The notes under the pieces: generated by a model
What the model saw: the letters and a program-made list of their open reading frames with translations, nothing else
What the model was told of the DNA's origin: nothing
Databases searched by the model: none
Position numbers and translations under genes: made by a program
Assembly (NCBI RefSeq): GCF_000743355.1
Contig: NZ_JQEI01000015.1
Span: forward strand, 146,787-210,786
Reading direction: 5' to 3'
DNA from: Serratia sp. Ag1
GTDB taxonomy: Bacteria > Pseudomonadota > Gammaproteobacteria > Enterobacterales > Enterobacteriaceae
Length of the DNA: 64,000 nt
Part shown: positions 47,884 to 56,577 of the stretch, piece after piece
Position numbering within the stretch: position 1 is the stretch's first letter
Layout of the letters: each line of letters starts with the position of its first letter

Positions 47884-49716
47884 GTGTCAACCGCAGCAGT
47901 GATAAACAGAGAGTTGCTGGCAGAACAGGTATTGCACGATACCTTTGGCTACCAGCAGTTCCGACCGGGCCAACAAACGATTATCAACGCTGCCATCGGC
48001 GGGCAGGATTGCCTGGTGGTTATGCCTACCGGCGGTGGTAAATCGTTGTGCTACCAAATCCCGGCGCTGGTGATGAACGGTCTGACGCTGGTGGTTTCCC
48101 CCCTGATCTCGCTGATGAAAGATCAGGTCGATCAATTGCTCGCTTATGGCGTTGCTGCTGCCTGCTACAACTCGACGCAAACGCGTGAACAGCAACTGGA
48201 TGTGATGGCCGGTTGCCGCAGTGGCAAGGTCAAGCTGTTGTACATCGCCCCCGAGCGTTTGATGATGGACAGCTTCCTCGAGCTGCTGGAGCACTGCCCA
48301 CCCGCGCTGCTGGCGGTGGACGAAGCGCACTGTATCTCGCAATGGGGCCATGACTTCCGCCCAGAATATCGTGCGCTGGGCCAGTTGAAGCAACGGTTCC
48401 CGGCGATGCCGGTACTGGCGCTGACGGCCACGGCTGATGAAGCTACGCGTAACGACATTGTACGCCTGCTGACGTTGCAGGATCCGCTGATCCAGGTCAG
48501 CAGCTTTGATCGCCCGAATATCCGCTATACGCTGGTAGAGAAATTCAAGCCGCTCGATCAACTGTGGCGTTTTGTACAGGATCAGCGCGGCAAGAGCGGC
48601 ATTATTTACTGTAATAGCCGCGCCAAAGTGGAAGACACCACCGCCCGTTTGCAAAGCCGTGGGTTGAGCGTGGCCGCCTATCACGCCGGGCTGGAAAACG
48701 AACGCCGTGCTCAGGTGCAGGAAGCCTTCCAGCGTGACGACTTACAGGTGGTGGTGGCAACCGTCGCCTTTGGGATGGGCATCAACAAGCCCAACGTGCG
48801 CTTTGTGGTGCACTTTGATATCCCACGCAATATCGAATCTTATTATCAGGAAACCGGTCGTGCCGGGCGTGACGGCCTGCCCGCCGAGGCGCTCTTGCTA
48901 TACGATCCGGCTGATATGGCCTGGTTGCGCCGCTGCCTGGAAGAAAAATCGGCAGGCCCGCAACTGGATATTGAACGCCACAAACTGAATGCCATGGGGG
49001 CGTTTGCCGAAGCGCAGACCTGCCGCCGCCTGGTGTTGCTGAACTACTTCGGTGAAGGTAAGCAGCAAGCCTGCGGTAACTGCGATATCTGCCTCGATCC
49101 CCCCAAGCGTTACGATGGGCTGGAAGATGCCCGCAAGGCGCTTTCGGCGATTGGCCGTGTTGGCCAACGTTTTGGTATCGGTTATGTGGTAGAAGTATTG
49201 CGCGGTGCCAATAACCAGCGCATCCGCGAATTTGGCCATGAAAAATTGCCGGTGTACGGCATTGGCCGCGATAAAACCACTGAACATTGGACCAGCGTGC
49301 TGCGCCAGTTGATTCACTTGGGCTTTATCAGCCAGAACATTGCGATGTTCTCGGCGTTGCAACTGACCGAGGCCGCGCGCCCGGTGTTGCGCGGTGAAGT
49401 AGAACTGCCCTTGGCGGTGCCGCGTATTCAAAGCCTGAAGGTGCGCAGCAGCGCTAATCAGAAATCCTACGGCGGCAATTACGATCGCAAGCTGTTTGCC
49501 AAACTGCGTAAGCTGCGTAAATCGATCGCCGACGAAGAAAACATCCCCCCCTACGTGGTATTCAACGACGCCACGCTGCTGGAGATGGCAGAACAGATGC
49601 CGATCAGGGCCAGCGAACTGCTGAGTGTGAACGGTGTCGGCCAGCGCAAACTGGAGCGTTTTGGGACGCCATTTATGGCGATGATCCGCGATCATCTCGA
49701 CGATGACGACGAATAA
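47884..49716 (+). CDS. recQ: ATP-dependent DNA helicase RecQ
   Basis: A 610-residue 3'-5' helicase of the RecF recombination pathway. Walker A MPTGGGKSLCYQ, DEAH box in AVDEAHCISQWGHDFRPEY, the RQC zinc cysteines (CRRLVLLNYFGE..CGNCDIC) and a C-terminal HRDC domain (PPYVVFNDATLLEMAEQMP). The GTG at 47884, five bases after GGGGAAG, gives the E. coli length; the ATG at 47872 would place the start on the ribosome binding site. Confidence 0.97.
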   Translation: MSTAAVINRELLAEQVLHDTFGYQQFRPGQQTIINAAIGGQDCLVVMPTGGGKSLCYQIPALVMNGLTLVVSPLISLMKDQVDQLLAYGVAAACYNSTQTREQQLDVMAGCRSGKVKLLYIAPERLMMDSFLELLEHCPPALLAVDEAHCISQWGHDFRPEYRALGQLKQRFPAMPVLALTATADEATRNDIVRLLTLQDPLIQVSSFDRPNIRYTLVEKFKPLDQLWRFVQDQRGKSGIIYCNSRAKVEDTTARLQSRGLSVAAYHAGLENERRAQVQEAFQRDDLQVVVATVAFGMGINKPNVRFVVHFDIPRNIESYYQETGRAGRDGLPAEALLLYDPADMAWLRRCLEEKSAGPQLDIERHKLNAMGAFAEAQTCRRLVLLNYFGEGKQQACGNCDICLDPPKRYDGLEDARKALSAIGRVGQRFGIGYVVEVLRGANNQRIREFGHEKLPVYGIGRDKTTEHWTSVLRQLIHLGFISQNIAMFSALQLTEAARPVLRGEVELPLAVPRIQSLKVRSSANQKSYGGNYDRKLFAKLRKLRKSIADEENIPPYVVFNDATLLEMAEQMPIRASELLSVNGVGQRKLERFGTPFMAMIRDHLDDDDE

Positions 49717-49728
49717 GGACAATCAATC

Positions 49729-50355
49729 ATGCTGATACTGTTTTTTACCGTGGCCGTGGTGCATTTGATTGCACTGATGAGCCCGGGGCCGGATTTCTTT
49801 TTTGTTTCACAGACCGCCGTTAGCCGCTCGCGCCGTGAGGCGATGATGGGTGTGGTCGGGATCTCGTTGGGCGTAATGGTCTGGGCCGGTGTGGCGCTGC
49901 TGGGGCTGAACCTGATCCTGCAAAAAATGGCCTGGCTGCATCAAATCATCATGGTGGCTGGCGGTCTGTATCTGTGCTGGATGGGCTGGCAACTGCTGCG
50001 CTCTGCCCGTACGCAAAACGCACAACCGGCACCAACAGAAGAGGTGGCCATGGAGCTGCCGAAAGCGGGCCGCAGTTTTATTCGCGGCTTGTTGACCAAT
50101 CTTTCCAACCCGAAAGCGGTGGTTTATTTTGGCAGCGTATTCTCGCTGTTTGTCGGTGAAGATGTCGGTGCCGGTGCGCGCTGGGGGTTATTTATGTTGA
50201 TCACCGGTGAAACCTTTGTCTGGTTCAGTTTGGTGGCGGTGGTGTTTGCGCTGCCCGCCATGCGCCGGGGCTATCAGCGTTTAGCCAAGTGGATTGATGG
50301 CGTGGCAGGCGTGTTATTCACCGGTTTTGGCCTGCATCTGATTTTTACCCGCTAG
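49729..50355 (+). CDS. rhtC: Threonine exporter RhtC (LysE family)
   Basis: A 208-residue inner-membrane exporter with six hydrophobic segments. LysE/RhtB family motif LIALMSPGPDFFFVSQTAVSRSRREA and LLTNLSNPKAVVYFGSVFSLF. Twelve bases after recQ with AGGAC before the ATG, probably co-transcribed. Convergent with rhtB. Confidence 0.95.
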   Translation: MLILFFTVAVVHLIALMSPGPDFFFVSQTAVSRSRREAMMGVVGISLGVMVWAGVALLGLNLILQKMAWLHQIIMVAGGLYLCWMGWQLLRSARTQNAQPAPTEEVAMELPKAGRSFIRGLLTNLSNPKAVVYFGSVFSLFVGEDVGAGARWGLFMLITGETFVWFSLVAVVFALPAMRRGYQRLAKWIDGVAGVLFTGFGLHLIFTR

Positions 50356-50380
50356 GCTACTTTACTTGCCAGTTTGAACC

Positions 50381-50455
50381 CAGGCAGTGCTCAGACTCCT
50401 CACGTACTTAATGTACGCTCCGGGTCCTGCGCGCTGACCGTGCCCAACCTGCCTG
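50381..50455. repeat. Nested palindromic element between rhtC and rhtB
   Basis: Outer arms CAGGCAG (50381-50387) and CTGCCTG (50449-50455) enclose a central hairpin CGTAC-TTAAT-GTACG (50403-50417). It sits between two convergent genes and may act as a two-way terminator or be a dispersed repeat. Confidence 0.5.
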
Positions 50456-50481
50456 CGACAATAACGCCTAGCATTGAATTC

Positions 50482-51102
50482 TCAGGCTTTTCTGGCCGTT
50501 GCCAGCAACCCGGCCACCAGAATAAACAGTGAACCAAAAATACGGTTCAGCAAGCGCATTTGACGCGGGGTTTTCAGCCAGTTGGCAATACGCGTTGCCA
50601 GCGTGGCGTAGCCAATCATCACAAAGATATCCACCACCACCGTAGTAACGCCCAGTATCACGTACTGCTCCGCCTGCGGCTGATTGGGCACGATAAACTG
50701 TGGGAACAGCGCCGCCAGGAAGACGATGCTTTTCGGGTTGGTCAGATTCACCAGCACCGCGCGGCGGAACAGGCGGCGGCGTGGTAGGGTGCCCGCCAGA
50801 GTATGCAGATCCAACGCACCGGCAGCGCGCCACTGCTGAATACCGAGCCACACCAGATAGGCAACGCCGAACCATTTCAGCAGCTCAAACGCCAGCAGGG
50901 ATTGCGAAACCACGGCTCCCAGACCGATTCCCACCATCACGATGTGCAGGCTGAGCCCCACCTGCAACCCGGCGATGGACGCTACAGCCCCACGATAACC
51001 GTGGCTGATGCCGGTGCTCATGGTGTTAATTGCCCCGGAACCGGGGGAGAGACTGAGGATAATCGTTGTCAGCAGATAGGTTAACCACCAATCTAAGGTC
51101 AT
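50482..51102 (-). CDS. rhtB: Homoserine/homoserine lactone exporter RhtB
   Basis: A 206-residue LysE-family exporter, the same length as E. coli Rht[24 protein letters not shown] and [22 protein letters not shown] are the family signatures. The start is placed at MTLDWW (51102); the frame stays open 49 codons upstream but that stretch covers two palindromic operator-like sites. Divergent from pldB. Confidence 0.95.
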   Translation of the reverse strand: MTLDWWLTYLLTTIILSLSPGSGAINTMSTGISHGYRGAVASIAGLQVGLSLHIVMVGIGLGAVVSQSLLAFELLKWFGVAYLVWLGIQQWRAAGALDLHTLAGTLPRRRLFRRAVLVNLTNPKSIVFLAALFPQFIVPNQPQAEQYVILGVTTVVVDIFVMIGYATLATRIANWLKTPRQMRLLNRIFGSLFILVAGLLATARKA

Positions 51103-51115
51103 TGCAAGGCTCCCA

Positions 51116-51173
51116 CAATACGCTAGTATTGCATCTGTTTTTGTAAGAATTGAATCACAATACGCGAGTATTA
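51116..51173. promoter_or_regulatory. Two operator-like palindromes between rhtB and pldB
   Basis: CAATACGCTAGTATTG (51116-51131) and CAATACGCGAGTATTA (51158-51173) share the palindrome AATACGC-x-AGTATT. Their starts are exactly 42 bp apart, four helical turns, as for cooperative binding of a dimeric regulator. They lie 14-71 bases upstream of the rhtB start. Confidence 0.6.
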
Positions 51174-51229
51174 TTTCCTGTACCAGAGATCGCATTGACT
51201 TCTCTGAACACCCCGAGACAAGGCATTCG

Positions 51230-52267
51230 ATGACGTTATCCTCTTTCAATTCCGCTGAATGGCTAAGCCGCGAAAAACAGTTCTCGGCTTTCGCCGCCGG
51301 GCCGTTGCTGGCTTTCTGGCGGCGGCGCGAAGAGGGGGAATTCTTTGGCGTGGGTGGTGTACCGATCCGTTTTGTGCGCTTCAGTTCGCCACAGCACCAG
51401 CGTGTGGTCGTGGTCAGCCCTGGGCGGATCGAGAGCTACATTAAGTACCCGGAAGTGGCTTACGACCTGTTCCACAGTGGCTATGACGTGATGATTCTCG
51501 ATCATCGCGGCCAAGGGCGCTCCGGGCGCATGCTGGCAGATTCACACCGTGGACACGTGGTAAACTTTACCGATTACGTTGACGATTTCGCGCAGTTTTA
51601 CCAACAGGAAGTGCTGCCGCACGGTTATCAGCAACATCTGGCGCTGGCGCACTCAATGGGGGGCGCCATACTGGCGCAGTTTCTGGCGCGCGAACCCCAG
51701 GCTTTTGCAGCCGCCGCATTATGTGCCCCGATGTTTGGTATTCACCTGCCGATGCCCGGCTGGATGGCAAATCGTATTCTGAACTGGGCAGAAAAACGCC
51801 CGCTGCTGCGTGATTATTACGCCGTTGGCACGGGCCAATGGCGGCCATTGCCCTATGTGGTGAATGCACTGACCCACAGCCGCGAGCGTTATCACCGCAG
51901 TTTGCGCTATTATGCCGATTACCCCGAACTCCAGGTGGGGGGACCAACCTACCACTGGGTGCGGGAAAGTATGCATGCCGGGCAGCAAATTATTGCTCAG
52001 GCAGCTAAAATAACCACACCGATTTTATTATTGCAGGCTGGTGAGGATCGGGTAGTCGACAACCGTTCCCATTGGGCTTTTTGTCAGGCCATGTCAGAAG
52101 CGGGGCATCCTTGTGAAGGGGGTAATCCGTGGGTTATCGCAGGCGCACGCCATGAGATCTTGTTTGAACGGGACGCGATGCGCGCCGAGGCACTGAACGC
52201 AATCCTGCGCTTTTTTGCCCAGCACTTAGGCAGCACTGCTGCTGCCGAAAACACCATTAGAGGTTAG
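51230..52267 (+). CDS. pldB: Lysophospholipase L2 PldB
   Basis: A 345-residue alpha/beta hydrolase (monoglyceride-lipase-like). Nucleophile elbow AHSMGG with S142, [10 protein letters not shown] oxyanion region, acid in GEDRVVDN and catalytic His in GARHEIL. It deacylates 2-lysophospholipids at the inner membrane. Followed by yigL after 11 bases, as in E. coli. Confidence 0.95.
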   Translation: MTLSSFNSAEWLSREKQFSAFAAGPLLAFWRRREEGEFFGVGGVPIRFVRFSSPQHQRVVVVSPGRIESYIKYPEVAYDLFHSGYDVMILDHRGQGRSGRMLADSHRGHVVNFTDYVDDFAQFYQQEVLPHGYQQHLALAHSMGGAILAQFLAREPQAFAAAALCAPMFGIHLPMPGWMANRILNWAEKRPLLRDYYAVGTGQWRPLPYVVNALTHSRERYHRSLRYYADYPELQVGGPTYHWVRESMHAGQQIIAQAAKITTPILLLQAGEDRVVDNRSHWAFCQAMSEAGHPCEGGNPWVIAGARHEILFERDAMRAEALNAILRFFAQHLGSTAAAENTIRG

Positions 52268-52278
52268 AACATATCGCT

Positions 52279-53079
52279 ATGTATCACGTTGTCGCTTCCG
52301 ATTTAGATGGCACTCTGCTGTCTCCTGACCACACCCTGACGCCTTATGCCAAAGAGACGCTGAAGCTGCTGACGCAGCGCGGTGTACACTTTGTTTTTGC
52401 CACGGGCCGCCACCATATCGACGTTTCCCAGATCCGCGATAATCTCGGCATCAGCGCTTTTATGATCACCTCCAACGGTGCGCGGGTGCACAACACCGCA
52501 GGTGAACTGATCTTCAGCCACAATCTGGATGAAGACATCGCCCACGATCTCTACAACATGATGCATGACAATCAGGAGATCCTGACCAACGTCTACCGCA
52601 ATGACGACTGGTTCATGAACCGTGAAAGCCCGGAGCAGGAAGAGTTTTTCCGCGAATCGGTGTTTAAATATCAGTTGTTTGAGCCAGGTTTGTTGGAAAC
52701 CGATGGGGTCTGCAAAGTGTATTTCACCTGTGACGATCACGACAAACTGCAGCCGTTGGAAGATGCCATCAACGCGCGCTGGGGCGATCGCGTCAACGTC
52801 AGTTTCTCTTTGCCGACCTGCCTGGAAGTGATGGCGGGAGGGGTATCGAAAGGCCATGCGCTGGAAGAAGTGGCCAAGATCATCGGCTATTCGCTGAAAG
52901 AGTGCATTGCCTTTGGCGATGGCATGAACGACCTGGAAATGCTATCGATGGCGGGCAAGGGTTGCATCATGAGCGGCGCTCACCAGCGGCTGAAAGATAC
53001 CTTGCCGGAGCTGGAGGTGATCGGTTCTAACGCCGACGACGCTGTACCGCACTACTTGCGCAAAATGTTCCTGTCGTAA
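52279..53079 (+). CDS. yigL: YigL, HAD-family sugar phosphatase / pyridoxal phosphatase
   Basis: A 266-residue Cof-type (HAD-IIB) phosphatase. Motif I SDLDGTLLS (D8, D10), motif II TSNGAR, motif III K in GVSKGHAL and motif IV FGDGMNDLEML. In E. coli YigL dephosphorylates sugar phosphates (glucose-phosphate stress) and PLP. After this gene synteny with E. coli (metR/metE side) is lost. Confidence 0.95.
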   Translation: MYHVVASDLDGTLLSPDHTLTPYAKETLKLLTQRGVHFVFATGRHHIDVSQIRDNLGISAFMITSNGARVHNTAGELIFSHNLDEDIAHDLYNMMHDNQEILTNVYRNDDWFMNRESPEQEEFFRESVFKYQLFEPGLLETDGVCKVYFTCDDHDKLQPLEDAINARWGDRVNVSFSLPTCLEVMAGGVSKGHALEEVAKIIGYSLKECIAFGDGMNDLEMLSMAGKGCIMSGAHQRLKDTLPELEVIGSNADDAVPHYLRKMFLS

Positions 53080-53086
53080 CCTATCG

Positions 53087-53106
53087 GGGCGCAGCGTGCT
53101 GCGCCC
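53087..53106 (+). terminator. Terminator after yigL
   Basis: GGGCGCAGC (53087-53095) pairs perfectly with GCTGCGCCC (53098-53106); a GTTGTTCT tail follows. It separates yigL from the accessory operon. Confidence 0.65.
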
Positions 53107-53375
53107 GTTGTTCTGGCAGCCGCAGCGACCCAGCTCACATTCCACCAACGATTTTTTCGATTCAAACCTCACTTCTGCATCAATTAAATTGCAACTGAAA
53201 GCCAGCTTTCCGCCTATCTCACATTTATTGTAAGGGTATTTTGCCTGCTGCAAAATTTTCGTTGCTGCCCGCGAAATCGTTTATCTGTTATGTCTCCCTG
53301 CGCCCTCTATACTCAAAACAGATCCTCAAGATTATCGGCTGCCAAGCCGAAACCTAACGAATCAGGAGATGGCTC
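53107..53375 (+). promoter_or_regulatory. Promoter region of the carbamoyl-transfer operon
   Basis: A 270-bp AT-richer gap. A perfect palindrome GAAAGC-CA-GCTTTC lies at 53197-53210 and a second imperfect dyad (TGCAAAATTTTCGTTGC) at about 53249-53265, candidate sites for the linked LysR protein. A -10-like TATACT is at 53308-53313. CAGGAGATGG provides the ribosome binding site for the first gene. Confidence 0.45.
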
Positions 53376-54044
53376 ATGACACAGAAAACCTTCCACGCAG
53401 AACCTTTCGCCCTGCCGTTTGAAATGGGCAGCACCGCACTAGTAATGATCGACATGCAAAAAGACTTTGTTGAGCCGGGCGGCTTTGGGGAAGCGCTGGG
53501 TAATGATGTCTCTTTCGTCCGCAGCGCCATCGAACCTTGTAAGCGAGTGCTGGACGCCGCGCGCCGCCAAGGGTTGCTGGTGATTCATACCCGCGAAGGC
53601 CACCGTGCCGATCTGAGCGATTGTCCTCCAGCCAAGCTGACGCGCGGTGGGCAAACCTTTATCGGCACGCATGGGCCGATGGGGCGCATTCTGGTGCGCG
53701 GCGAAGCGGGCCACGACATTATTCCTGAACTTTACCCGCAGGCCGGTGAACCGGTGATCGACAAACCGGGGAAAGGCGCGTTTTACCAGACTGACTTGCA
53801 TCTGATCCTGCAAAATCACAGCATCAAGACGCTGATCGTATGCGGCGTCACCACCGAGGTTTGCGTGAATACCACCGTGCGCGAAGCCAATGACCGTGGC
53901 TACGAGTGCATTATTCCGCAGGACTGCGTGGGCTCTTACTTCCCGGAATTCCAGAAATATGCGCTGGAGATGATCAAAGCGCAGGGCGCGATTTTTGGTT
54001 GGGTCAGTGATGCTTCCGCGATTGTGGCAGGTCTGCAAGGCTGA
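53376..54044 (+). CDS. Cysteine hydrolase (isochorismatase-like), biuret hydrolase / RutB type
   Basis: A 222-residue amidohydrolase. The catalytic triad is D26 (MIDMQKDF), K133 (DKPGKGAF) and nucleophile C163 (GVTTEVCVNTTVREAN). It resembles the biuret hydrolase BiuH group: VIHTREGHRADLSD, GRILVRGEAGHDIIPELYP and NDRGYECIIPQDC. That group cleaves biuret to allophanate and ammonia; RutB acts on ureidoacrylate peracid. The exact substrate cannot be read from sequence. First gene of an operon with FdrA-type carbamoyltransferase genes, so it likely prepares or degrades a ureido/carbamoyl compound. Confidence 0.8.
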   Translation: MTQKTFHAEPFALPFEMGSTALVMIDMQKDFVEPGGFGEALGNDVSFVRSAIEPCKRVLDAARRQGLLVIHTREGHRADLSDCPPAKLTRGGQTFIGTHGPMGRILVRGEAGHDIIPELYPQAGEPVIDKPGKGAFYQTDLHLILQNHSIKTLIVCGVTTEVCVNTTVREANDRGYECIIPQDCVGSYFPEFQKYALEMIKAQGAIFGWVSDASAIVAGLQG

Positions 54045-54049
54045 TCATC

Positions 54050-54940
54050 ATGGGGCAGCCACTGTTTTTCCCGGTGCTTTCTGTGGGATATCTGGCTGCC
54101 AGCCGGTTGGCCGAAGGGGATCAACTTCAGGTACACAGCGTTTTTCAGCGCTCGTTGAACCTGCGTCATCCCGACGGTTATCTGCTCTCAATTCTGAGCC
54201 ACGATAACCAGAACCTGCCGGATGCGATCCGCGTTGCGCTGCCCGGCAATTGGGATTGGCGTTATCACCTGCAGGCAGGGCAAAGCGTCCGGTTTGCCAA
54301 CGGCATATTGCAGAGCGAACTCTGGGGGATAGCCGTAAACCAGAGCACCTGCTGGCATCCGCAGCTGTGGTTATCGGGTGAGTTTACTCCCGAACCGCAG
54401 CAGGTGCTGCGTCATTACGCAGTGCTTGCCAGCCAACTGAGCCAATATTGCCAGCAGCAGCAGGTTGAAAGCGATCTACAACTGTTGCCGGGAATGGGGC
54501 CGTCCACGCGGGCGGTCACGCTGGATGTTACCGACAGCCAAGCGCAACTGACGGCAGAAGTCACCGCATTGATCGGCTTCGGGCGCGGGTTGACGCCGGA
54601 TGGTGATGACTACTTATTAGGGTATCTGACGGCACTGTGGCCGTGGCGGCAGCACCCTGCCATCGCCGAGCACGATGCCGCACTGCGCAACATCATTGGC
54701 AGCCAGCTATCACGCACCAATGACATTAGCCGCCATTATCTGGCGCGTGCGCTGGAAGGCCATGTTTCGCAGCCGATTTGCGATTTGATGCTGCTGTTGG
54801 GGACGACGGAAGTACAGGCCAGTGAGATCCAGGCGGCGGCATGGCAGGTGATGCAGTTTGGTGCTTCTTCCGGTGTGGATTGCTTGGCCGGGTTGTTACA
54901 TGGCTTGAGGACGTTAAGACGCACGCTCCCAGCAAGATGA
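54050..54940 (+). CDS. DUF2877 protein (AllH/YlbF/YahE-like carbamoyltransferase subunit)
   Basis: A 296-residue protein with the DUF2877 motifs IGFGRGLTPDGDDYLLGYL, TNDISRHYLARALEGHVSQP and FGASSGVDCLAGLLHGL. In E. coli the homologue AllH (YlbF) works with FdrA (AllF) and YlbE (AllG) as oxamate carbamoyltransferase. Starts 5 bases after the hydrolase. The N-terminal half is poorly conserved, as normal for this family. Role as a subunit is inferred from the family and neighbours. Confidence 0.82.
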   Translation: MGQPLFFPVLSVGYLAASRLAEGDQLQVHSVFQRSLNLRHPDGYLLSILSHDNQNLPDAIRVALPGNWDWRYHLQAGQSVRFANGILQSELWGIAVNQSTCWHPQLWLSGEFTPEPQQVLRHYAVLASQLSQYCQQQQVESDLQLLPGMGPSTRAVTLDVTDSQAQLTAEVTALIGFGRGLTPDGDDYLLGYLTALWPWRQHPAIAEHDAALRNIIGSQLSRTNDISRHYLARALEGHVSQPICDLMLLLGTTEVQASEIQAAAWQVMQFGASSGVDCLAGLLHGLRTLRRTLPAR

Positions 54941-55017
54941 ACCGATTAATTTCAATATGCTGAAAAACCCTTTTGCCTGCTGTTAACCGGTGGGCAGATC
55001 TCGTACAGGTAACCGCT

Positions 55018-56577
55018 ATGAGTGTAATGCATAAAGTTTTTGCCAATCTCTATCAGGATTCCGTGTCGCTGATGCAGATTTCGGCGCAAATCAGCCAACT
55101 CCCTGGCATTGAACAAGCCTCGGTGGTGATGGGAACCGCCACCAATCTGGGCCAACTGCGTGATGCCGGTTTGGATAACGGCTGCCAGGCCGGGCCGAAC
55201 GATCTGATCATTGCCGTGCGTGGCGAAGAAGCCGCTTGCGTTGCCGCGCTGGAACTGGCGCACCAGCGCCTGAACAGCAAACCCGCCGAAAGCAGCAGCG
55301 AAGGCGTGCGCGCACCACAGTTAGTCAGCCTGGAAATGGCCGCTGAGCAACAGCCCGACATCAATCTGGCACTGATCTCCGTACCCGGTGATTACGCGGC
55401 AGCCGAAGCGATCAAAGCCCTGCATCTGGATATGAACGTGATGCTGTTCAGCGACAACGTCAGCCTGGAGCAGGAAAAACAGATCAAGCTGCTGGCCCAG
55501 AGCAAGAACCGTTTGGTGATGGGCCCAGATTGTGGCACTGCGATCATCAATGGTTTGCCATTGGGATTCGCCAACGTGGTGAAGCCCGGTGCGATCGGCA
55601 TCGTTGGCGCTTCAGGCACCGGCGTACAGGAAGTGACCTGCCGTATCGATCAACTGGGTGCGGGTATTTCTCAGGCGATTGGTACTGGTGGCCACGATCT
55701 GCATGAAGAGATCGGCGGTATTTCTATGTTGCACGGGCTACAGGCATTGGCCGCCGATCCGGCGACGCAGGTGATTGTGTTGATCTCCAAGCCACCAGCG
55801 CGTCCGGTGGCCGAACGGATTCTCGAGCAGGCGCAAGCTTGTGGAAAACCGGTGGTAGTCAACTTCCTGGGGGCGGCACCGGAAGAGGTCGCTCGCCCAG
55901 GGATCACCGCCTCCGCCACCTTGGCTGACGCCGCCGGGCTGGCGGTCGCGCTGGCTAACGGCACATCCGCACCGGCTACGGTGACGGCGATATCACCAGA
56001 AGATCGAGGGTTGCTGCAAAACGCCAGTACGCAACTGCCAGCTACCCGCCGTTACATTCGCGGTGTGTTTGCCGGTGGCACCTTCTGCTATGAAAGCCAA
56101 CTGCTGTGCCAACAACAGGGGTTCAGCGCGGCGTCGAATACGCCGGTCAAAGGCAACACCACGCTGGCGGATATCTGGCGCAGTCAGGGCCATACGCTGA
56201 TCGACATGGGCGACGACGATTTCACCCGTGGCAGGCCGCACCCGATGATCGACCCTACCTTGCGCAACCAGCGCATTGTGGCGGAACTGAACGATGCCGA
56301 GACGGCGGTGGTGCTGTTTGATCTGGTGCTGGGCTACGGCGCGGCAGCCGATCCTGCTACTGAACTGCTCACCCTGTTGAGCCAGAACAAGAGCCCATCC
56401 AGGCCGTTACTGATTGCCCATGTTTGTGGCACCGAGGCCGACCCGCAACAGCGCTCACGCCAGATAGATGCTTTGCGCCAGGCGGGCGTACTGATTGCGG
56501 GTTGCAATGCCCAAGCGGCGATGTGGGCCAGTCTGGTGGCCCGCACTCAGGCAGAGAAAAACGGAGAAAAAGCATGA
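55018..56577 (+). CDS. fdrA: FdrA family protein (AllF-like, acyl-CoA synthetase fold)
   Basis: A 519-residue protein related to succinyl-CoA synthetase alpha chains. The CoA-binding-like Rossmann segment GAIGIVGASGTGVQEVTC is near 192-206, with the phospho-histidine-loop-like GTGGHDLHEEIGG near 221-232. N-terminal VFANLYQDSVSLMQIS and C-terminal DDFTRGRPHPMIDPTLRNQRI are FdrA-specific. E. coli FdrA is now assigned to oxamate carbamoyltransferase. ATG at 55018 chosen, with ACAGGT upstream; the open frame begins 15 codons earlier. Overlaps the next gene by 4 bases. Confidence 0.87.
   Translation: MSVMHKVFANLYQDSVSLMQISAQISQLPGIEQASVVMGTATNLGQLRDAGLDNGCQAGPNDLIIAVRGEEAACVAALELAHQRLNSKPAESSSEGVRAPQLVSLEMAAEQQPDINLALISVPGDYAAAEAIKALHLDMNVMLFSDNVSLEQEKQIKLLAQSKNRLVMGPDCGTAIINGLPLGFANVVKPGAIGIVGASGTGVQEVTCRIDQLGAGISQAIGTGGHDLHEEIGGISMLHGLQALAADPATQVIVLISKPPARPVAERILEQAQACGKPVVVNFLGAAPEEVARPGITASATLADAAGLAVALANGTSAPATVTAISPEDRGLLQNASTQLPATRRYIRGVFAGGTFCYESQLLCQQQGFSAASNTPVKGNTTLADIWRSQGHTLIDMGDDDFTRGRPHPMIDPTLRNQRIVAELNDAETAVVLFDLVLGYGAAADPATELLTLLSQNKSPSRPLLIAHVCGTEADPQQRSRQIDALRQAGVLIAGCNAQAAMWASLVARTQAEKNGEKA

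Noticed and set aside
47887..48684. 265-codon minus-strand open frame
   Set aside because: Antisense shadow of recQ.
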